Source of the DNA: Obesumbacterium proteus
GTDB lineage: Bacteria > Pseudomonadota > Gammaproteobacteria > Enterobacterales > Enterobacteriaceae
Direction: 5' to 3'
Assembly: GCF_001586165.1 (NCBI RefSeq)
Contig: NZ_CP014608.1
Location: 4,836,001 to 4,900,000, forward strand
Length of the DNA: 64,000 bases
Made by a program: the position numbers and the translations under genes. Each line of letters opens with the position of its first letter. Positions within the stretch are counted from its first letter, which is position 1. Below are positions 34,556-43,271 of this stretch, piece by piece. The notes beneath the pieces were generated by a model. The model did not search any database and was not told the origin of the DNA. It saw only the letters and a list, made by a program, of their open reading frames with translations.

Positions 34556-34573
34556 ATTTATAGGAATAATGTT

Positions 34574-35596
34574 ATGACTTCTCGTTCCGTACCCTTTTCA
34601 GTTCTCGACCTTTCTCCAATCCCGACAGGAGAAACGGCTCGTGATGCATTTCATCGCTCGCTGAGTCTAGCCCAGCATGCTGAGAATTGGGGCTTTCATC
34701 GCTACTGGTTGGCAGAGCATCACAACATGACCGGCATCGCGAGCGCCGCCACGTCGGTGCTGATTGGCTACATCGCTGGCGGAACTAAAACTATTCGCGT
34801 TGGATCAGGTGGCGTAATGCTACCAAACCATGCCCCATTGGTGATTGCCGAGCAGTTTGGCACGCTCGAGTCACTCTATCCGGGACGCATTGATTTGGGG
34901 CTAGGCCGTGCCCCCGGTTCCGACCAGAGAACCATGATGGCTCTACGTCGTAGCCTACACGGCGAAATTGATGATTTCCCTCAAGACGTGCTCGAACTAC
35001 AGCGTTACTTTGGTGAAGTGACCGATGACCAGCATGTACAAGCCGTTCCAGGACAAGGTTTACACATCCCTATCTGGCTGTTGGGCTCAAGTCTTTACAG
35101 TGCACAGCTGGCCGCTAAGCTCGGATTACCTTTTGCCTTTGCCTCACATTTCGCTCCCGATATGCTGCATCAGGCATTAGCGCTCTACCGTAGCCAGTTC
35201 CAACCATCGGCAGCGTTGGCTAAGCCATACGCTATTGTCTGCATCAACGTGGTCGCCGCCGATAGCGAGCGCGACGCACGCTTCCTGTTTACCTCAATGC
35301 AGCAGCAGTTTATTAATCTTCGTCGTGGCAAACCGGGGCCTTTACCTGCTCCAGTACAAGATATCTCCGACTATTGGAGCGGCGGCGAGCAATACGGCGT
35401 TGAGCAGGCACTTAGCATGTCGGTGGTGGGCGATCCCACTCAGGTGAAGAGCGGATTGGAAGCGTTACTACGAGAGACTCAGGCGGATGAAATTATGGTT
35501 AACGGGCAGATTTTCGATCATCAGGCACGCCTTAGATCGTTTGAAATCGTGGCCGACATCAAACCCCGTCTGAGCATTCCTGAACTGATTGGCTAA
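34574..35596 (+). CDS. yhbW: Luciferase-like flavin monooxygenase YhbW
   Basis: Bacterial-luciferase-like FMN/F420-type monooxygenase fold, 340 residues, TIM barrel. The stretches HRYWLAEHHNMTGIASAATSVLIGYIAGGT, GSGGVMLPNHAPLVIAEQFGTLESLYPGRIDLGLGRAPGSDQRTMMALRR and WLLGSSLYSAQLAAKLGLPFAFASHFAPDML are those of E. coli YhbW. ATG follows AGGAA by 7 bases. The substrate is unknown. A dyad operator sits just upstream. In E. coli yhbW lies next to mtr and deaD; here mtr is absent and yedEF intervenes. Confidence 0.94.
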   Translation: MTSRSVPFSVLDLSPIPTGETARDAFHRSLSLAQHAENWGFHRYWLAEHHNMTGIASAATSVLIGYIAGGTKTIRVGSGGVMLPNHAPLVIAEQFGTLESLYPGRIDLGLGRAPGSDQRTMMALRRSLHGEIDDFPQDVLELQRYFGEVTDDQHVQAVPGQGLHIPIWLLGSSLYSAQLAAKLGLPFAFASHFAPDMLHQALALYRSQFQPSAALAKPYAIVCINVVAADSERDARFLFTSMQQQFINLRRGKPGPLPAPVQDISDYWSGGEQYGVEQALSMSVVGDPTQVKSGLEALLRETQADEIMVNGQIFDHQARLRSFEIVADIKPRLSIPELIG

Positions 35597-35626
35597 GGCA
35601 GCTGACCTGCCTTAGCCAACGCAGGT

Positions 35627-35866
35627 TTATCGCTGAATGAGATAGCGAATGGTTGGGCCATCTTGTTGGATGTCGAGCACGGTGTAACCGTGATTTTTGG
35701 CATCCAACGGGATGTTATTAATAGACTGTGGACAATCGCTCACCACTTCTAAAATCTCACCCGGTTTAAGATTGGGCATCGCTTCTAATGTGGCGACCGC
35801 AGGGTACGGGCACGGCTCGCCGACCATATCTAAACGATAGTCTGGAATAATCTCTGCGTGTTTCAT
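35627..35866 (-). CDS. yedF: TusA-fold sulfur-carrier protein YedF
   Basis: 79-residue SirA/TusA-like protein. The single active cysteine lies in the CPxP motif of GEPCPYPAVATLEAM. SDCPQSINNIPLDAKNHGYTVLDIQQDGPTIRYLIQ is almost identical to E. coli YedF. Such proteins carry sulfur as a persulfide; YedF has also been linked to selenium in genomes with selD. The start overlaps the yedE stop (ATGA-type overlap), so the two are translated together. Confidence 0.94.
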   Translation of the reverse strand: MKHAEIIPDYRLDMVGEPCPYPAVATLEAMPNLKPGEILEVVSDCPQSINNIPLDAKNHGYTVLDIQQDGPTIRYLIQR

Positions 35867-37074
35867 GCGATCTCCTTAACGGCGTTGTTCATCTGAGTTT
35901 TCGTGCGAAAGAAACGTTTTTCCCATGCGACAACCAACAAAAATGCCGCCAGCAGCATAAGGTAAGTCACCAGCAATCCACCCAGCGGGCCAAAGGTTTG
36001 CAGCAGATTTACTTTGTCGTATGACGTTGCTAACGATGGAGCCAAATCGTCCCAGTAATAAGCCAAAATGGTTGCGCCTAGAATGTTACCAAAACCCACC
36101 CACCAGAAATGGACCTGCCCTTCAACGGCACGATACATCCAGCCTGTTTCACAGCCGCCAGCCAGTACAATACCGAAGCCAAACAGCAGACCACCCAGCA
36201 CCGCATTTGGCCCTGCCCACATAATTTTTGGCGGTAGACCCATTTGTACGTAGCTAAAAATACCGATAGCGCTCACCGCCATACCAATGATGATGGCCTT
36301 GGCCATATGAGTGCGGCCAGTGATCCATAAATCGCGGAATGCTGAGGTAAAGCAGATTTGAGCACGCTCGATCAGCAAGCCAAAGCCTACGCCAAATAGC
36401 ATGGCTAACCCTAGCTTAGGCGCATTCATCGCGGTTAAACCGCCCCAAAGGATCACCGCCAAGAAAATGATCATACCCAGACGAAAACGACGTTTAGCCT
36501 GAGCCGGTTTCTGTGTTAACGGAGACGCCGCGCTGACTTTTTGTAATTTAACCGGAATACGAAACATCGGCAGCAGAGTGAAACGAGCACCGAAATAGGA
36601 GCCCACCGCCGTTGCTAACGCGAAGAACCATGCATGAAGAGAGAACTGAGGAATTCCGGTAAAGAATGCAGCAAGGTTACAGCCCATCGCCAAACGTGCA
36701 CCAAAACCGGCAATCATTCCACCCAATACGGCCTGACAGATACGGATGCGATGCTGTGGCATGCGCAGTTTGACGTTATTAGCCCACAGCGCGGCGGCGA
36801 AACAGCCACCAAACATGCCAATGACCATCATGCCGTCAATGCGATCCAGCGGTGAGCCCTCGAGCCCAATCACTTTAAAATAGCCCCATTGCTCAGGATG
36901 AGCGCCGAATAGCTGTAATACATGACCGCCCCAGCGGGTAAATTCCCCTGTCACAGCCCAAAACGTGCCGGTGATGCCAAAGTAGTAAGTCGATAAAATG
37001 CCTGCGGCAATAACCGCAGGGAGCGGTGCCCAGAATTTTATGAGGTATTGCTGTTTGAAGTTTAACCAAGACAT
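35863..37074 (-). CDS. yedE: YeeE/YedE-family membrane transporter YedE
   Basis: Inner-membrane protein of 403 residues with about ten membrane segments, paralogous to the thiosulfate importer TsuA (YeeE). The three pore cysteine motifs of that family are visible: LAMGCNLAAFF, RAQICFTSAFRDLW and LAGGCETGWMYRAVEG. Probable import of a sulfur or selenium oxyanion in partnership with YedF. ATG 37074 follows AGGGG; the frame upstream to 37185 lacks homology. In E. coli yedEF lies elsewhere, near fliD-fliT. Confidence 0.9.
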   Translation of the reverse strand: MSWLNFKQQYLIKFWAPLPAVIAAGILSTYYFGITGTFWAVTGEFTRWGGHVLQLFGAHPEQWGYFKVIGLEGSPLDRIDGMMVIGMFGGCFAAALWANNVKLRMPQHRIRICQAVLGGMIAGFGARLAMGCNLAAFFTGIPQFSLHAWFFALATAVGSYFGARFTLLPMFRIPVKLQKVSAASPLTQKPAQAKRRFRLGMIIFLAVILWGGLTAMNAPKLGLAMLFGVGFGLLIERAQICFTSAFRDLWITGRTHMAKAIIIGMAVSAIGIFSYVQMGLPPKIMWAGPNAVLGGLLFGFGIVLAGGCETGWMYRAVEGQVHFWWVGFGNILGATILAYYWDDLAPSLATSYDKVNLLQTFGPLGGLLVTYLMLLAAFLLVVAWEKRFFRTKTQMNNAVKEIA

Positions 37075-37243
37075 GAAGTATCCCCTTGTTATTGCAGCCC
37101 CCGACCGGGGAACTGTCTTGAGGTTGTCACCCTCAATCGCCAAGCATGATACGCCGATAAAACGTATTTCAAAGGCAAGAAACAAACTTATGGAAATAAC
37201 CTCTCAGAAACAGGCCAGATAGAGAAAATCAGATAACTAAAAA

Positions 37244-37274
37244 GCAAAAAAAAAGCCAACCCGAAGGTTGGCTT
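37244..37274 (-). terminator. Intrinsic terminator after deaD
   Basis: On the minus strand AAGCCAAC pairs with GTTGGCTT over a 6-base loop, followed by a run of about nine T residues. Confidence 0.9.
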
Positions 37275-37301
37275 AGTATGCTCTAGTTTAGAACAGCGCG
37301 A

Positions 37302-39236
37302 TTATGCGTCGTTGCTAGTCGGAGTACGACGACGTGGCGGCTGTGCTGCATCATCACGACGTGGGCCGCGTGGTGCTGCGCTACGATCGCTGTTACCACG
37401 ACGGTCATCACGGCGAGGTGCGCCATCACGTCCACCGAAGTTACGACGCTCACCACCTTCACGACCACCACCGAAGTTGCGGCCACCGCGATCGCCAGCT
37501 GGGCGTTCACGACGTGGTTCGCGTGCCGGAGCATCACCCATCAGCTGCATGTTCAGCGGCTTGTTGAGGATACGGGTACGGGTGAAATGAGACAGCAGAT
37601 CACCTGGCATACCTTTAGGCAGCTCGATAGTTGAGTGAGAAGCAAACAGCTTGATGTTACCGATGTAACGGCTGCTGATATCACCTTCGTTAGCGATAGC
37701 GCCAACGATATGACGAACTTCAACACCATCATCACGGCCAACTTCAATACGGTACAGTTCCATATCACCGGCTTCACGACGTTCACGACGTGGAGCTGCG
37801 CCTTCGCGAGCTTCACGTGGCTCACGGTCGCCACGACGAGCGAAACGGTCACCGCCGCGTTCGTTGCGATCGTCACGGTCACGGAATTCGCGACGTGGAC
37901 GACGTTCCATTACTGGATCTGGTGGCAGGATCAGAGGACGTTCGCCCTGTGCCATTTTCAGCAATGCTGCGGCCAGAGTTTCCATATCCAGCTCATCTTC
38001 CGGCTGCAGTTTAGTCAGCAGATCGCGGTATTTGTCCAGATCGCTGCTTTCCAGCTGCTGCTGAACTTTAGCGGCAAACTTAGCCAGACGACGTTGACCC
38101 AGCAATTCTGCATTCGGGATTTCAACTTCTGGAATAGTCAGCTTCATGATGCGTTCGATGTTGCGCAGCAGACGACGTTCGCGGTTCTCAACGAACAGCA
38201 ATGCGCGACCTGCACGGCCAGCACGACCGGTACGACCGATACGGTGAACGTAAGACTCTGAGTCCATCGGGATGTCGTAGTTAACAACCAGACTGATACG
38301 GTCAACGTCCAGACCACGTGCAGCAACGTCAGTTGCAATCAGGATATCCAAACGACCGTCTTTCAGACGCTCCAGAGTCTGCTCACGCAGAGCCTGGTTC
38401 ATATCGCCGTTCAGTGCAGCGCTGCTGTAACCGTTACGTTCCAACGCTTCTGCAACTTCCAGAGTGGCGTTTTTGGTACGTACGAAGATGATTGCAGCAT
38501 CGAAATCTTCAGCTTCAAGGAAACGAACCAGCGCTTCGTTTTTACGCATACCGAACACAGTCCAGTAGCTCTGGCTGATGTCTGGACGCGTGGTAATGCT
38601 TGACTGAATGCGTACTTCCTGTGGCTCTTTCATGAAGCGACGGGTAATACGACGAATAGCTTCTGGCATAGTTGCAGAGAACAGCGCCGTTTGGTGCTGT
38701 GCTGGGATCTGCGCCATGATGGTTTCAACGTCTTCGATGAAGCCCATACGCAGCATTTCATCCGCTTCGTCCAGAACCAAACCGCTCAGGTTAGACAGGT
38801 TCAGGGTGCCACGTTTCAGGTGGTCCAGCAGACGACCAGGAGTACCCACAACAATTTGTGGCCCCTGACGCAGAGCGCGCAGCTGTACGTCGTAGCGTTG
38901 GCCACCGTACAGAGCAACAACGTTTACGCCGTTCATGTGTTTAGCGAAGTCAGCCATCGCTTCAGAAACCTGAACTGCCAGCTCACGAGTTGGAGCCAGA
39001 ACCAGCACCTGTGGTGCTTTCAGGCTTGGATCAATATTGTGCAGCAGCGGCAAAGAGAACGCAGCTGTTTTACCGGAACCGGTCTGAGCCATACCCAGAA
39101 CGTCACGGCCATTTAAAAGGTGAGGAATACATTCCGCCTGGATAGGAGACGGTTTTTCGTAGCCCAGATCGGTCAGGGCTTGGATAATTGGTGCAGCTAA
39201 CCCTAGGTCAGCAAAAGAAGTTTCGAACTCAGCCAT
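37302..39236 (-). CDS. deaD: ATP-dependent RNA helicase DeaD (CsdA)
   Basis: Cold-shock DEAD-box helicase that helps 50S assembly, translation initiation and mRNA decay. 644 residues. Motifs: AQTGSGKT (Walker A), DEADEML (Walker B), SATMPEA, ATDVAARGLD and HRIGRTGRAGRAGRAL. A DbpA-like RNA-binding domain is around MELYRIEVGRDDGVEVRHIVGAI. The C-terminal tail, and a stretch before that domain, are rich in Arg, Gly and Asp. ATG 39236 gives MAEFETSFADLGL, the E. coli start. Lies downstream of nlpI, with a weak hairpin between. Confidence 0.97.
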   Translation of the reverse strand: MAEFETSFADLGLAAPIIQALTDLGYEKPSPIQAECIPHLLNGRDVLGMAQTGSGKTAAFSLPLLHNIDPSLKAPQVLVLAPTRELAVQVSEAMADFAKHMNGVNVVALYGGQRYDVQLRALRQGPQIVVGTPGRLLDHLKRGTLNLSNLSGLVLDEADEMLRMGFIEDVETIMAQIPAQHQTALFSATMPEAIRRITRRFMKEPQEVRIQSSITTRPDISQSYWTVFGMRKNEALVRFLEAEDFDAAIIFVRTKNATLEVAEALERNGYSSAALNGDMNQALREQTLERLKDGRLDILIATDVAARGLDVDRISLVVNYDIPMDSESYVHRIGRTGRAGRAGRALLFVENRERRLLRNIERIMKLTIPEVEIPNAELLGQRRLAKFAAKVQQQLESSDLDKYRDLLTKLQPEDELDMETLAAALLKMAQGERPLILPPDPVMERRPRREFRDRDDRNERGGDRFARRGDREPREAREGAAPRRERREAGDMELYRIEVGRDDGVEVRHIVGAIANEGDISSRYIGNIKLFASHSTIELPKGMPGDLLSHFTRTRILNKPLNMQLMGDAPAREPRRERPAGDRGGRNFGGGREGGERRNFGGRDGAPRRDDRRGNSDRSAAPRGPRRDDAAQPPRRRTPTSNDA

Positions 39237-39343
39237 GTACACGTGCCTCATTGATGGCGGCCAGTCTACATAACTCGTCTAGAAAATGGACAATGATTTT
39301 CATTGAAAAGTGTGAACCGGCTCAAATTAGATTAAATAACGAA

Positions 39344-39370
39344 CAAAAAGCCCTCACCTCAAGGAGGTGA
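39344..39370 (-). terminator. Hairpin with short T-run between nlpI and deaD
   Basis: On the minus strand TCACCTC pairs with GAGGTGA over CTT, followed by GGGCTTTTTG. It looks like a weak terminator that could let part of the nlpI transcript enter deaD. Confidence 0.5.
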
Positions 39371-39409
39371 TAAAGCAATTAAAAAAGTATAGGCGTAGTT
39401 GTTCGTCAG

Positions 39410-40294
39410 CTATTGCTGGTCCGATTCTGATAGGTCGTCTTGCTCTTGGCCCAAAAGCGCCAATTCCAACAGTGCATAGCGGTGCTCAACAAAGTTATGT
39501 ACGTTGTTGGCAACCGTCAGTTTGAACAGCGCAGAGGCACTGCTCTTGTCCCCCAGACTCAGGTAATATTTACCTAAATAGAAGTCAGTTTCACTGAGAT
39601 GCTCAGCGAGCGAAGTGTTATCCGTTGCATCTTCCTGTAAGCGTGTCATCAATGTTTTCTGATTGATGGTGCCCAGGTAGAATTCGACAATATTCCATCC
39701 CCATTGATTCCTGTTCGCCTTGTTATATCGCTGTTCCAGCGAGGCAGTGGCTTTCTTTGGATCGATTTCACGTTCCACAAGGTAAAGCCATAACGAACGG
39801 AATGGATCATTGGGATCGTCTTGATAAAACGCCTGCAGATCATCCTGCGCTAACGGGTATCGACCACCATAATACAGTGCGATGCCTCGGTTTAAACGCG
39901 CGTAGTTGTAAGTTGGATCAAGCTCTAGTACAGAATCAAACGCTTCATAGGCGGCATCAAAATTGCCAGCCTGCGTTAAGTAAATCCCCAGATAGTTAAA
40001 AACTTCTGGCATATCAGGACGAATAGCCAGCGCTTGCGAAAAATCGTTACGCGCTAAAGCTCTCAGTCCTAGACTATCATACAGTACTCCGCGCTCATAT
40101 AAAAGCTGTGCGCGTTCATCATCTGTCAATGCACGGCTAGCAAGGATTTGTTCCATGCGCGCCAGCATGACTTCCTGTTGCAGCGAAGGCTGTAACGGAA
40201 TTGCTAGTACTTCGTCTTTACGCCAATCAAGGTTGCTGCATCCTGCCAGCAGAATTGCTGTCGCAACGTAACACCAGCGCAAGATAGGCTTCAT
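39410..40294 (-). CDS. nlpI: TPR lipoprotein NlpI
   Basis: Outer-membrane-anchored adaptor that brings the protease Prc to the endopeptidase MepS and scaffolds peptidoglycan hydrolases. 294 residues, the E. coli length. The signal peptide ends in the lipobox LLAGCSN. Tetratricopeptide repeats lie from about residue 60 to 165 (LLYERGVLYDSLGLRALARNDFSQALAIRPDMPEVFNYLGIYLTQAGNFDAAYEAFDSVLELDP). ATG 40294 was chosen over 40318 because the signal peptide then starts as MKPILRWCYVATAILLAGC. Located between pnp and deaD as in E. coli. Confidence 0.96.
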   Translation of the reverse strand: MKPILRWCYVATAILLAGCSNLDWRKDEVLAIPLQPSLQQEVMLARMEQILASRALTDDERAQLLYERGVLYDSLGLRALARNDFSQALAIRPDMPEVFNYLGIYLTQAGNFDAAYEAFDSVLELDPTYNYARLNRGIALYYGGRYPLAQDDLQAFYQDDPNDPFRSLWLYLVEREIDPKKATASLEQRYNKANRNQWGWNIVEFYLGTINQKTLMTRLQEDATDNTSLAEHLSETDFYLGKYYLSLGDKSSASALFKLTVANNVHNFVEHRYALLELALLGQEQDDLSESDQQ

Positions 40295-40367
40295 TTCCCA
40301 ACTCCCGAAGACCAACATCGGATTGATTTCCTATCATCCATATAAGCAAATACATCCTGTATTTGCG

Positions 40368-40401
40368 TAACAAACGGCTTCCCGCCTATGCAGGAAGCCG
40401 T
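40368..40401 (-). terminator. Hairpin after pnp
   Basis: On the minus strand ACGGCTTCC pairs with GGAAGCCGT over a 10-base loop, followed by TTGTT. Confidence 0.65.
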
Positions 40402-40417
40402 AATACTGAACGGTTTG

Positions 40418-42532
40418 TTATTCAGCAGCTGGAGCAGCGGCCTGTTCTGGCGCGCTTGCCTCTTTGATGCTCAGGCGGACGCGACCCTGACGGTCAACTT
40501 CCAGAACCTTAACAGGAACGTCCTGACCCATCTGCAGATAGTCGGTCACTTTCTCAACACGCTTGTCAGCGATCTGAGAAATATGTACCAGACCTTCTTT
40601 ACCGCCACCGATAGCAACGAATGCACCGAAATCAACGATACGGGTTACTTTACCCTGATAGATGCGGCCAACTTCGATTTCAGCAGTAATTTCTTCGATG
40701 CGACGAATAGCATGTTTCGCTTTTTCGTTGTCGGTTGCTGCAATTTTAATTGTGCCATCATCTTCGATTTCGATAGTCGTGCCAGTTTCGTCAGTCAATG
40801 CACGAATAACAGAACCACCTTTACCGATGACATCTTTGATCTTCTCAGGATTGATCTTGATGGTATGGATACGTGGAGCGAATTCAGAGATATCGCCACG
40901 CGGCGCGTTAATCGCCTGTTCCATTACACCCAGAATGTGCAGACGTGCACCTTTAGCCTGATTCAGAGCCACCTGCATGATTTCGCGGGTGATGCCTTCG
41001 ATTTTAATATCCATCTGCAGCGCAGTGATACCTTCGCGGCTACCTGCAACTTTGAAGTCCATGTCGCCCAGATGATCTTCGTCACCCAGAATATCAGACA
41101 GAACGACGAAGTTTTCGTCTTCTTTAACCAGACCCATAGCGATACCAGCAACGGCAGCTTTGATCGGCACACCTGCGTCCATCAGTGCCAGTGAAGCACC
41201 ACAAACAGAGGCCATAGAAGAAGAACCGTTAGATTCGGTGATTTCTGAAACCACACGAACGGTGTACGGGAATTCGTCTTGCTTAGGCATTACTGCCAGC
41301 ACGCCGCGCTTCGCCAAACGACCGTGACCAATTTCACGACGCTTAGGTGAGCCCATCATGCCAGTTTCCCCTACGGAGTACGGAGGGAAGTTATAGTGTA
41401 GCAGGAAGCGGTCAGTCTGCTCGCCGGTCAGGCCATCGATGTTCTGAGCATCACGTTCTGTACCCAGAGTTGCGGTAACCAGAGCCTGAGTTTCACCACG
41501 AGTGAACAGTGCAGAACCATGGGTGCGAGGCAGTACGCCAGTGCGAACGTCCAGACCACGGATCATGTCTTTTTCACGGCCATCGATACGTGGCTCGCCA
41601 CGCAGCACACGGCTACGTACAACATTTTTCTCCAGAGAGCCCAGTACATCAGCGATTTCGCCAGCGCTCAGAGATTCGTCTTCAGCCTGCAGAGCAGCGA
41701 TAACGTCAGCTTTGATCTGATCAACCTGAGCGTAACGAGCCTGTTTTTCAGTGATGTGGTATGCATCGCCGATACGGGTTTCAGCCAGAGCAGCAACGCG
41801 CGCGTGCAGCGCTTCGTTTACAGCCGGAGCAGTCCATTCCCAACGTGGTTTACCAGCTTCAGCAACCAGCGCTTTGATGTTTTCAATAACAACCTGCTGC
41901 TGATCGTGACCGAATACAACGGCACCCAGCATCTGGTCTTCGCTCAGCAGTTGAGCTTCAGATTCAACCATCAGTACTGCACCTTCGGTACCAGCAACAA
42001 CCAGATCCAGCTTGCTTTCTTGCAGCTCATCTGTTGTTGGGTTCAGCACATACTGGTCGTTGATGTAACCAACGCGGGCTGCACCGATTGGGCCATTGAA
42101 TGGAATACCAGACAGGCTCAGGGCAGCAGAAGCACCGATCATCGCAACGATGTCTGGGCTAACCTGCGGGTTTACAGAAACAACGGTAGCAACTACCTGA
42201 ACTTCGTTCAGGAAGCCTTCTGGGAACAGTGGGCGAACTGGGCGGTCAATCAGACGCGCAATCAGAGTTTCGCCTTCACCAGGACGGCCTTCACGACGGA
42301 AGAAACCACCTGGGAAACGACCAGCGGCGTAGGTACGCTCCTGATAGTTAACGGTCAGAGGGAAGAAGCTCTGGCCTTCTTTAGCTTTTTTAGCACCAAC
42401 AACGGTAACGAATACCGCAGTGTCGTCCATGGTAACCATTACAGCAGCAGTGGCTTGGCGAGCCATCATGCCAGTTTCCAGCGTTACGGTATTCTGACCG
42501 TACTGGAATTTGCGAACGATAGGATTCAGCAA
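40418..42532 (-). CDS. pnp: Polynucleotide phosphorylase Pnp
   Basis: 3'-to-5' phosphorolytic exoribonuclease and degradosome subunit; 704 residues. Two RNase PH domains (N-terminal ETGMMARQATAAVMV; second with ASVCGASLALMDAGVPIKAAVAGIAMGLV), then a KH domain (IKDVIGKGGSVIRALT) and an S1 domain (GRIYQGKVTRIVDFGAFVAIGGGKEGLVHISQI). The start is a TTG preceded by AAGGA, the same rare start used by E. coli pnp. A few C-terminal residues shorter than E. coli. E. coli pnp regulates its own message through an RNase III-cut leader hairpin. Confidence 0.97.
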   Translation of the reverse strand: MLNPIVRKFQYGQNTVTLETGMMARQATAAVMVTMDDTAVFVTVVGAKKAKEGQSFFPLTVNYQERTYAAGRFPGGFFRREGRPGEGETLIARLIDRPVRPLFPEGFLNEVQVVATVVSVNPQVSPDIVAMIGASAALSLSGIPFNGPIGAARVGYINDQYVLNPTTDELQESKLDLVVAGTEGAVLMVESEAQLLSEDQMLGAVVFGHDQQQVVIENIKALVAEAGKPRWEWTAPAVNEALHARVAALAETRIGDAYHITEKQARYAQVDQIKADVIAALQAEDESLSAGEIADVLGSLEKNVVRSRVLRGEPRIDGREKDMIRGLDVRTGVLPRTHGSALFTRGETQALVTATLGTERDAQNIDGLTGEQTDRFLLHYNFPPYSVGETGMMGSPKRREIGHGRLAKRGVLAVMPKQDEFPYTVRVVSEITESNGSSSMASVCGASLALMDAGVPIKAAVAGIAMGLVKEDENFVVLSDILGDEDHLGDMDFKVAGSREGITALQMDIKIEGITREIMQVALNQAKGARLHILGVMEQAINAPRGDISEFAPRIHTIKINPEKIKDVIGKGGSVIRALTDETGTTIEIEDDGTIKIAATDNEKAKHAIRRIEEITAEIEVGRIYQGKVTRIVDFGAFVAIGGGKEGLVHISQIADKRVEKVTDYLQMGQDVPVKVLEVDRQGRVRLSIKEASAPEQAAAPAAE

Positions 42533-42864
42533 AGTATTTTCCTTATCTTTATAAGTTTAATGGCGTCATCAAAACACCATCACGCTTTTGCCTTCGATCA
42601 CTTCGTTGCATTCTCGCGACTAATGGAAATCACTGGTCATCCAGAGACTTGCATTAGCCGCGCGAACATCTGCAAAAAGGATCGTCACTCGGCATGCGTT
42701 ATCAGCAACAGTCTAACCGACTCTCGTTTTAACGCTTACTTCTTTAACAACAACGATTTTAACAACCGAATTTGAGTTAACTACAATACATTAACCTGAT
42801 TTGCGATTGCTTCCTAGAAGAAAGGGGCCAATCTAGGCCCCTTTACTTCTGAAAATCGTTTGGA
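42533..42864. other. pnp leader / rpsO trailer region
   Basis: 332 bp between rpsO and pnp. It holds the rpsO terminator at 42821-42844 and the pnp untranslated leader. The E. coli counterpart contains a pnp promoter, an RNase III hairpin and the small RNA SraG; I could not confirm a matching fold or SraG here by eye. Confidence 0.4.
42821..42844 (-). terminator. Intrinsic terminator after rpsO
   Basis: AAAGGGGCC pairs with GGCCCCTTT over a 6-base loop; the minus strand continues CTTCT. Equivalent in position to the leaky rpsO terminator of E. coli that allows readthrough into pnp. Confidence 0.8.
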
Positions 42865-43134
42865 CTAGCGACGCAGACCCAGACGTTCGATCAGGCTGGT
42901 GTAGCGAGCTACATCTTTACGCTTCAGGTAATCCAGCAGCTTACGACGCTGAGAAACCATACGCAGCAGACCACGACGGCTGTGGTGATCTTTTTTGTGT
43001 TCAGCGAAGTGACCTTGCAGGTGGTTGATCTGTGCAGTTAACAGAGCAACCTGAACTTCGGTGGAACCGCTGTCGTTAGCGTCACGACCGAAGTCAGCAA
43101 CGATTTGAGCTTTAGCTTCAACACTTAGAGACAT
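42865..43134 (-). CDS. rpsO: 30S ribosomal protein S15
   Basis: Primary 16S rRNA-binding protein of the 30S platform; 89 residues, the standard length. MSLSVEAKAQIVADFGRDANDSGSTEVQVALLTAQINHLQGHFAEHKKDHHSRRGLLRMVSQRRKLLDYLKRKD contains the conserved HxxDHHSRRGL rRNA-contact region. In E. coli S15 represses its own translation through a pseudoknot at the start site; the equivalent fold was not tested here. Confidence 0.98.
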   Translation of the reverse strand: MSLSVEAKAQIVADFGRDANDSGSTEVQVALLTAQINHLQGHFAEHKKDHHSRRGLLRMVSQRRKLLDYLKRKDVARYTSLIERLGLRR

Positions 43135-43271
43135 TATAGAACTCCAAATTCATAAAACGATTAAAAAGGCGGGCGCCGATCTCTAATTCAGCTGCCCAAT
43201 ACATAAGCCGCGCTATTCTACTCTGAGCGCAATAAGATCGCAACAAAGCACCTTATCGACCTCAGTGCACC

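Larger units (their letters stand above)
33862..34573. other. 712-bp AT-rich divergent intergenic region between cyuP and yhbW
   Basis: No plausible gene. It contains a 13-bp inverted repeat at 34049-34107, a nearby smaller repeat ATTCTC-N6-GAGAAT at 34101-34118 and a dyad just before yhbW. The rest is AT-rich sequence in which I see nothing specific. Its length suggests complex control of cyuPA. Confidence 0.5.

Noticed and set aside
37283..37537. 84-codon Val/His-rich frame
   Set aside because: Out-of-frame reading of the Arg/Gly-rich 3' end of deaD; the repetitive composition explains it.
41519..42775. 418-codon open frame on the plus strand
   Set aside because: Antisense to pnp; the product has no family motifs, while pnp is conserved over its full length.
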